From Tetrapyrgos nigripes (taxonomy: Eukaryota; Basidiomycota; Agaricomycetes; Agaricales; Campanellaceae), in NCBI GenBank assembly GCA_013368315.1, contig JAACJM010000007.1:248001-312000 (forward strand): a stretch of DNA of 64,000 nt, written 5' to 3'. Positions 57,411-64,000 of the stretch are shown piece after piece (positions within the stretch are counted from its first letter, which is position 1; every line of letters begins with the position of its first letter). The position numbers were made by a program, and so were the translations under genes. Below the pieces are notes generated by a model. It ran no database searches. It was not told the origin of the DNA and saw only the letters and a list, made by a program, of their open reading frames with translations.

Positions 57411-57797
57411 GAACTTAAGGCCAAGGTGAGTTCTGTTTCAAGCTCACAAAACTTAAGTTCACTGACTCAAGTTATCATCTTACACAGGTTACATTGACAG
57501 TAAGTTAGCTCTTAAGTGAATTGTTGACTATTGACTTAAGTTGACTTATTGACAGGCCACTGAACAATCTATACCTTGATGGTAAGTTAGCTCTCAAGTG
57601 GATTGTTGACTTAAGATGCTTTCACTGGACTTAAGTTGACTTGATTTGACGGGACTTAGACACTTTCAACGGACTTAAGTTCAGCTGAAAGTAGAGGTAG
57701 TAGTAGTAGGACAATTTGTATTACAACTTAAGATATATTAAGTTAACTTAAGGACTATGGCAGAAAGTCATCTATAGCTTAAGAAAAGCTAATATAG
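57411..57797. repeat. CTTAAG-rich right subterminal region of the KDZ element
   Basis: About ten CTTAAG motifs, many as GACTTAAGTTGACTT, lead into the inverted block 57726-57797 that pairs with 44644-44714. TAAGTTAGCTCT occurs twice. Confidence 0.7.
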
Positions 57798-58427
57798 TTA
57801 CAGGAAAAGTGGTCAATGAGCACAAAAACAATACATGGTTTGTGGTCTTGATTATTACTGCTAACATTGCCATTCTGACTTGTTGTTTCCAGAGTTTTGC
57901 TGTCCATCTTATTCAACATGCTCGTATCCCTTTCCTCCTTTTCATTACTTCATCTTTCTTGGTATCACTATGGACTTCATAACATTATTCATAGACAGCA
58001 GTACTACATAGTAAGATGTAGTGTCCTGCTACTATTAGAACCTGATGATACAATTACCATTCTGCCCCAATCTGATCACTGACAATGCTATCTGACACCA
58101 CAGGCATAATCAAGTACCGTAACCAGTGCAAATCAGCCAGGTCCAGCCAGATACTGTCAGAATTGGTCAGGCTGCATGTAAAATTCTACAGCTACAGCTG
58201 ACTGGAGCTGACTGGAGCTGACAAGGCCACCCATTTTGGTTGGGGTCAGATCTTGTCTGTGTCATTTTTCACTACCAATGAAATGAAATTAACGATTGAC
58301 TACCTATGCTACTTATGTAACTTAGGTATCTACAAATGTAAACACCTTGGTAGCTCTTCATATAATATACTAATACAGGAGGGATAAAGAGATAAGTAAG
58401 CTAGGCAGGCAGGAAATCAGCAGTGGG

Positions 58428-58899
58428 GGCTAGATTCAGGGCCAAATGAGGATCTATGGGATCCATATCTTGATGATCCTTACCATTATGAGGCTGGAGA
58501 GGAACATGAAGGTAGTGAGAGTGAATGGCAGGTAAGTCATCATTCATCATCAATAAACTAACAGAGTACTCACAAGGATTGATTTGTTTGTAGCCAGGGC
58601 CTAATTATGATTATGAGGCTGAACAAAAAATAATTGCAGCCAAAAACATGCCCAATCTAAACCCTTGGCCAAAACCCAAGCCTACTGGTTCAGCCCTAAA
58701 AGACAAAATCAATAAAGAACAGGAAGTGGCAGATGCTATCCAGAAAAAGTCCAAATCAAAGGAGCAGCCAGGTGGGAATACAGGACAGGAGAAAATTTCT
58801 AGGAAAGCCTCAAAACAACAAGAATGGTCAGAAGGTGATCAGCAAAAGGGAGGGTGCTGCAGTAATACAAAACATAAAGGCAATGGCAGGAAACCATGA
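58428..58899 (+). CDS. Fragment of a hypothetical hydrophilic protein
   Basis: Two joined segments, GPNEDLWDPYLDDPYHYEAG and (after an intron ending at about 58592) PGPNYDYEAEQKIIAAKNMP, continue as a Lys/Gln-rich tail to a stop at 58899. No start codon is certain and no family is recognised. It may be the 3' end of a decayed gene. Confidence 0.3.
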
Positions 58900-58998
58900 A
58901 AAAACAGAAAGAAATGAGATGAGTCAAGAAAGTTATTAGTACATCATAGACAACATACATTTTTGTTATGAATAGGGGGAATAAAATTTCCTGGCATT

Positions 58999-59335
58999 GT
59001 ATGGCCAATTTAGCCGTGATCTTTTCACTTATTTTGTCCTAGGGGTTTTCAACCTGTCTGAATTGATTGGTGAGGGTCCTGTCATGTGAAAACATCAGCT
59101 TGTAGTACTTATGAGTGTGTGATGTTTTGAAAAAAAAAGAATAAGGAATGACTGGAAGTTTTCTATCTACAGGAGTGAGCACCATTCCTTAGACTGTAAG
59201 CCCAGTTTGGCTCCGATCTTTTCGCTTTTTTGGTCATAAGGGTTTTCAACCCGTGAAAATTGATTGGTGAGCTTCCTGGAGTGAGAAAGCTTCAGCTTCT
59301 AGTACTTATGAGGGTGTGACTTTTTGAAAAAGCAG
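58999..59335 (+). repeat. Two diverged direct repeats of about 130 bases
   Basis: Copies at about 58999-59135 and 59205-59335 share GATCTTTTC, GGGTTTTCAACC, GAATTGATTGGTGAG (AAAATTGATTGGTGAG in the second), AGTACTTATGAG and TTTTGAAAAA. No coding capacity. Probably a small mobile-element relic. Confidence 0.7.
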
Positions 59336-59559
59336 AGAAATCAGCTATAGCATGTGCAGACGTAGTCCATTCACTTGTGGAGTTAGGGTAAGGTATGAGT
59401 AGTCACTGAGTCAGCCAATGTCAGGAGGGGCTTTGAGCCCAATATTTCTTGGTGGGACAATTTCTAAGACAGATAGATATATAAAGAAGTCAAATCCAAG
59501 AGCTCAAGGCCAGAGAGTCAGTGCAGCACTTTGTGGAGTATGTTATTGAAACAATGGGA

Positions 59560-60420
59560 ATATTTTAATTGATTAAGTAAATGTGAAGGCCAATTAATTA
59601 TATATATATAATCAGAGAAGGATTTTTTGCAAGCCAGTGCCTCCAGTGAATGCAACAACTCTTTACCCCTCCTCTTAGCCTCTCCTGTCTCTTTAACTTG
59701 AACCACATCATCAGGACGCACACTGAGCAATGTATTCTGCTCAATTGACTCATTAGAACATCCTGGATTATTCATTTTTGCTACAAGGATTTGGTGAAAT
59801 GTCTGCAGCTGATGATGGTAGACATGTCAAACAAGAGTTCCAGCATGAGAGCCCTTGATAATAGCCAGAAGACCAAGGTCATGATTAGGGGCAAGAAGAG
59901 GTCTTGGCTCCACTATTTTGTCTGTCCTTAGGTCTTGAATGCAAACCCCATCACCACAGAGAAAAATTCTGTGGCCTTCAATATGAACAGCACAAAGCTC
60001 ATATTGTGGGACTGTTGCTGTAGCTATGACCTGTTGTCCATGATGATGGACAGGTCCATTTGTAACAGACATCACAACTGAAACCATGAGAGTGTGTCCA
60101 TCAAAGGCTGGATAGAAGATCCAATGAGATGGATGAGCTGGCCCAAACTAGCACAAGATTTATTTCAACAAACACATCCAAAATATCCAGAAAATTTCAC
60201 AGTACCTCAGGCCAATAATGGGGGTTGCAAACATCCATTGGTAGATTTTCAACCTCCAAAGGGATAGGTGTTGAACTCCTGACAGGAGCATCTGGATTTG
60301 GTCAAGGCACATATGGCACATGAATGAGGCAAGGGTCATATAATGGTTGAAAATATAGCTGCAAGGCAGCAAGTGGAAACTCATCAGCAAGAGTTCCTCC
60401 TGTACTAATATTATACACAT
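59560..60420 (-). pseudogene. Decayed conserved gene of unknown function
   Basis: The minus strand reads GTLADEFPLAALQLYFQPLY, then VPYVP-stop-PNPDAPVRS (TGA at 60302-60304), NLPMDVCNPHYWPE, an intron, FGPAHPSHWIFYPAFDGHTL, VPQYELCAVHIEGHRIFLCG, GSHAGTLV-stop-HVYHHQLQ (TGA at 59827-59829), TFHQILVAKMNNPGCSNESI and GKELLHSLEALACKK. Both stops fit a CGA-to-TGA change. I do not recognise the family, but the text stays in frame on each side of both stops, so a long protein once existed. Its upstream end is not resolved. Confidence 0.55.
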
Positions 60421-61552
60421 ATCAGGATTTGTCTAACTCAAGATAAAAGGAATACTCACTCAGGAAGACAAACAAGAGAATAATCCAGCCACAGAGTGGG
60501 GTTTACCCCATATGGAGTGACTTTCTCCAGTTCAGTGCAAAGCTTTAAGCCAGTGAGTGCAAGGGGGAGACAGGCCACATATCCAGCACATAGGATAGGG
60601 GGGGAGGAGGGGGGTCAAGGTCTGGCCAAAAATTTTTTTGACTGCACCTAAAATGGGGTATTTTGAGCTTGTTTTTGGCTAGTTAACTACAGTTGCACAA
60701 TTTTGAATATTTTCCTGCTTTATCTTGGCCACCTATTCATAAGATACAAAACACAACAAATACTTGTCATGAGTGGAGTTGAGGTGAGCCTTGATGTGTT
60801 AATCTCTTCTCTTTTTGGCATGATCAAGTTAGGGTTAGGGCTTATTATATCTTATCTATATGTCATGTGATTGTAGATATACTATATAAGGCAGGAGGGG
60901 GGGTACTGTGGGTAGTGTTAAAATTTATTTTGATTCCATGTTTTTATTTTTATCCCACCTCCCCCTTGAGTGAGTGAGTAACATCAGCAGACATCCTTGA
61001 CTAAGCCAAGGGTACCCTTGTGCTCCCCTGAAATCACTTTTACAGTAAGATTGATCCAAGGAATAGGGCCCATATAAGTGGAATTACTGAGAAGGTTATT
61101 GAGTGAAATATCACATAAGGGAGTGCAAACAGTTACCTGTACATTTTGGTGATGATGGAAACTGACAAGAACTTGACACAGGAAAAACTATTACCCATTT
61201 CATTATCAATTTGTGGAGCAGCGTATTTGAACTTATTTGGGTCTGATACAGATATAAGCTGTGTTAAACAGCCATTGAAATTTACCATTGTGGTATATCT
61301 CTCTCATAGAAGCAAAGACCTAAGTAACACCCTTGATGTAAGTATAAAATATAAATCTAGATGTGTGAGTACAACTATTAATTTGTTATGGTGAAGAATA
61401 TGTAAAGAAAAACTTTGATTTTAACTTTGACAATCTCAACAACAAAGTGTAATCAACTCAAAAATTTAATGGGATTAGCACAGCCATTGGACGCAAAAGC
61501 AGACACACTTGGACACATGTTGGACGCACCAAGTATGACATACATCCAATGT
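60421..61552. other. No gene recognised; two G-rich runs
   Basis: G-runs occur at about 60597-60616 and 60894-60905, the latter just before TACTGTGGGTAG. They resemble polypurine tracts but no flanking LTR could be confirmed. A TTAGGG doublet lies near 60830. Confidence 0.35.
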
Positions 61553-62160
61553 TGTCACAAACCCTCGAGCTGAGCTAGCCTCTTGATGCTGAATGGGCTC
61601 GTCAATGAGGGGAGAATGCCCCAGGAGGAGTCTGGAACCTAGGGGTGGCTTTGGCAAGAGGGTGTGACACTACTCACCCACTAACCCTAAGCCAACGAGA
61701 CCAATGATCTGAGCTGCTGGTGGATCAATCTACATGCCTGTATGGCAACTGAGATGACAACAAGGAACTAGATCAAGGGGAACAACAATGGATGGTGAAT
61801 GTAGAACAAGAATTCCTGTAAAGGATACGAGACAACTGTGATTCCTAAGAGAGTCGTCTGACTAGGTTTGCCATACACAAGTGTAGTGCACATATTCCTT
61901 GATTCACAATGCAGAACAAGCAGAGAAGAATGAGAGGAAACAACAACAAGATCAATTCTGAGGCTTGAGTACAGGAGAACACTACCTATATACGAGTAGT
62001 GAAACCAACTCCTGCATCAAGACTCCACAACTAACTATGATGCTCCTATAACTAATATACTAAACAATTGCGAGTCCCAAATGGTAAATAGAATAAACAA
62101 ATCAAATGTTAAACAACGAATATAGATGTGGAGTGATGAATGGAATGAATGATCAACATA
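61553..62160 (-). mobile_element. LTR-like sequence, truncated copy
   Basis: It starts TGTCACAAACCCT and matches the first roughly 550-600 bases of the next copy (62161 on) through TCTGAGCT, GAACTAGATCAAGG, AGAGAGTCGTCTGACTAG and AACAAATCAAATGTTAAACA. It stops where the next copy begins and lacks the far end. Confidence 0.6.
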
Positions 62161-62903
62161 TGTCATGAACCCTTGAGCCAGGCTAGCCTCTCGATGCTGA
62201 ATGGGCTTGTCGATGAGGGGAAAATGCCCCAGGGATGGCTTCAGCGAGAGGGAGTGACACTACTCACCCACTAACCCTAAGCCTATGAGACCAACAATCT
62301 GAGCTGTTGGCAGATCAATCTACACATCTGTACAGTAACTGAGATGACAACAAGGAACTAGATCAAGGAGAACAACAATGGATGGTGAATGTAGAACGAG
62401 AATCCCTTTCAAGGATACGAGACAACTGTGACTCCTGAGAGAGTCGTCTGACTAGATTCACCACACACAAGTGTAGTGCACATATTCCTCGATTTGCAAT
62501 GCAGAGCAAGCAGAGAAGAATGAGAGGAAACAACAACAAGATCAATTATAAGGCTTGAGTACAGGAAAACACTACCTATATACAAGTAGTGAAACCAACT
62601 CCTGTATCAAGACTCTGCAACTAACTATACTAAACGATTGTGAGTCCCAAACAATAAATAGAATAAACAAATCAAATGTTAAACAATGAATATAGATATG
62701 GAGCGATGAACAGAATGAATGATCGACATAATAAATGAAATGGAAATAGAATAGGGTGGGGGCGCACATAGGTATAATTGAAAAACCCTCTGAGGGTTTC
62801 TGGGCTTAGGCAGTGAATGATGTAAGAATGACAGATATGGAAATATGAAGGATTGCATAGGTATGGCATGTGCTGAAGGTGGCTGAGACAAGGATTTCTG
62901 ACA
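62161..62903 (-). mobile_element. LTR of a retrotransposon (743 bases)
   Basis: It is bounded by TGTCA at 62161 and TGACA at 62899-62903. On the minus strand it therefore begins TGTCAGAAATCC, directly after a purine run. Most of it is duplicated in the preceding copy. The internal region should lie to the right, but none is recognisable up to the window end, so this may be a solo or decayed LTR. Confidence 0.6.
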
Positions 62904-62918
62904 TTACCCCCCCCTCTA
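62904..62918 (-). other. Polypurine tract next to the LTR
   Basis: The minus strand reads AGAGGGGGGGGTAA (62917-62904) immediately before the LTR start, the position of a plus-strand primer in LTR retrotransposons. Confidence 0.5.
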
Positions 62919-64000
62919 AGGTGAACTTTTCCACAAGTGAGCATTTTTTGAGTCAGTAGTGGTAGGCATTATACTCTGCATCAGGAAAACAGTCAACAGG
63001 TAATTGTGCAGTAATGTACAGTAATGACCTGGAATTTCCATAAAATTCCCTAATTAGAACAGATGGATAATTATCAGAATTCCGCGAACCCTTTCTGAAT
63101 TAGTAAACTTACAGCAAATTATTGAGAGTTAGACTGGAATAGCTCACCATTATTGCAGCATTATTTTGCCTTCATTCTGATGCCTGACAATTTTGCTGAG
63201 AAAAAAAGTATCAAGTAGGACAATGTACACAAAATACAGGGAGGATATAGTACAATACACAAGGATAGAGTAAAATGCACGAGGATGGAGTACATATCAA
63301 GCTGAGTAGGAGATGAGTGACAGACAACAGCTATGATTGTGCTATGAATGTACAGTTATCAGCAATCACTTGTCCGGAAGTAGCCAGGATATGCACCTGG
63401 ATGAATCCACAATGGTAGATAGCTGAACAATAAAGATATGTAAGGTAAGACATAACAGTATAAAATATACATGGATCGGACAATGCACCTTGGACATGAA
63501 TGTAAGACCAGAGTCTGGCAACACTGCCCATTGAAGAAACAGCTTTGTATCAGCTACATATTGAGGCAGTTGAAAGACTAAGAGTCAAGGTGGAATTGAA
63601 GGACATTGATGTGGGGGGGAAGGAAAGAAATGAAACCTAACTGCATGCAGTTGCAGCCGTTTATTAACAAACATTTGAAACTCCACGTGAACTCCAAGTC
63701 TCGTGACCGCATCACCTGGCACTAACCAGTTCAGAACTCTGTACCCAGGTCTCCAGTCATGAAAATTGCTAAGTCCTGCTGACTGTACTTGCAAACCTAC
63801 TTTGTCAGTCCTTGCATCTGTGAGCAGCCCAGCAGCTTCTAGAATATCTTACACTCAGACCACTTGACCTCAAGTCCACTTATCATTTATTTATGTTTCT
63901 TTCTCATTGGAATTCTCGATAAACTATCACTAATTCTGCTGCTGTTAGTAGTCTTCCTGAGACATCACTAAAGTACTTGCCATTGATGTCCATCACTCCT
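62919..64000. other. Window end, no gene recognised
   Basis: Minus-strand ORFs of up to about 70 codons carry no integrase, chromodomain or other retrotransposon marks. Two closely spaced AATACAC/ACAC-AGGAT(A/G)GAG(T)A motifs near 63250-63290 are a short tandem repeat. Confidence 0.35.

Larger units (their letters stand above)
43839..58273. mobile_element. Large KDZ-type DNA transposon with accessory genes (about 14.4 kb)
   Basis: The left end AGTGAAAAACAACACAGAC (43839 on, through GATCTGAC) and the reverse complement of 58245-58273 agree at 27 of 29 bases. A second inverted block (44644-44714 against 57726-57797 reversed) shares CTATAT..., TTTTCTTAAG, GACTTTCTGCC and TTAAGTTAACTTAAT (left AAGTTAACTTAAT). 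Both ends are packed with CTTAAG motifs. Between them lie a CxC2/KDZ transposase pseudogene and accessory genes on both strands. KDZ (Kyakuja-Dileera-Zisupton) transposons are abundant and often large in basidiomycetes. No target-site duplication could be seen at these limits, so the true ends may lie slightly outside. Confidence 0.65.

Noticed and set aside
43839..58273. Helitron as the large element
   Set aside because: No Rep/helicase text and no CTRR hairpin end. Inverted ends and a KDZ transposase argue for a DNA transposon of that class.
60825..60840. Interstitial telomere sequence
   Set aside because: Only two TTAGGG units, which can arise by chance. No longer tract was seen.
63331..63794. 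Retrotransposon internal coding region right of the LTR
   Set aside because: The ORFs are short and show no integrase, RNase H or chromodomain motifs.

Overview
The window reads as nuclear DNA of a basidiomycete, most likely an Agaricomycete mushroom. The genes are split by many short GT-AG introns of roughly 50-80 bases and encode eukaryotic families: U2AF small subunit, a Kre6/Skn1-type GH16 protein, a PPS1-like phosphatase and MpaB-type oxygenases. There is an intron-containing nuclear tRNA-Glu, and the mobile DNA (an EN-RT-RNaseH LINE and a KDZ transposase with a CxC2 cysteine cluster) is typical of mushroom genomes.

Layout. 1-5.7 kb is ordinary gene space: the 3' part of a dual-specificity phosphatase, an old yellow enzyme with an altered active site, and the U2AF small subunit. 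6-13 kb is decayed, duplicated DNA: a broken F-box/LRR-like gene, a stray MFS 3' end, and an aldo-keto reductase (AKR) plus MFS transporter pair that are both pseudogenes. The same AKR-MFS pair recurs in inverted orientation at 27.4-31.8 kb, where the AKR is intact. Between the two arms lie a full-length 7.5 kb LINE with a hAT-type miniature element in its ORF1, a second miniature element with TA duplications just beyond the LINE poly(A), a 20-exon Kre6/Skn1-like gene with very small exons, and tRNA-Glu(CTC).

32-42 kb holds an F-box remnant, an MpaB-like oxygenase gene with a 16-base exon, a broken beta-carbonic anhydrase, a small unknown gene and a WW-like membrane protein gene. 43.8-58.3 kb looks like one large KDZ-type DNA transposon. 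It is bounded by inverted 29-base ends (27 of 29 matching) and a longer inverted subterminal block. It carries a CxC2/KDZ transposase broken by two in-frame TGA codons and a frameshift, three accessory genes of unknown function (one with a homeodomain-like WFTNRR motif) and an 11-base minisatellite whose unit matches the end of a neighbouring exon. 58.4-64 kb is CpG-poor repeat territory with a decayed conserved ORF and tandem LTR-like sequences.

The host genes shown are not an operon. The working ones (U2AF1, Kre6/Skn1-like, phosphatase, tRNA) are housekeeping. The redox enzymes (OYE, AKR, MpaB-like) and MFS transporters may reflect secondary or detoxification metabolism, but their linkage is not evidence of a cluster. 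Much of the interest lies in how mobile elements and duplications have nested here, and which copies survived. Exon borders were placed by hand from splice signals and protein continuity. Where total coding length is stated, it is divisible by three.
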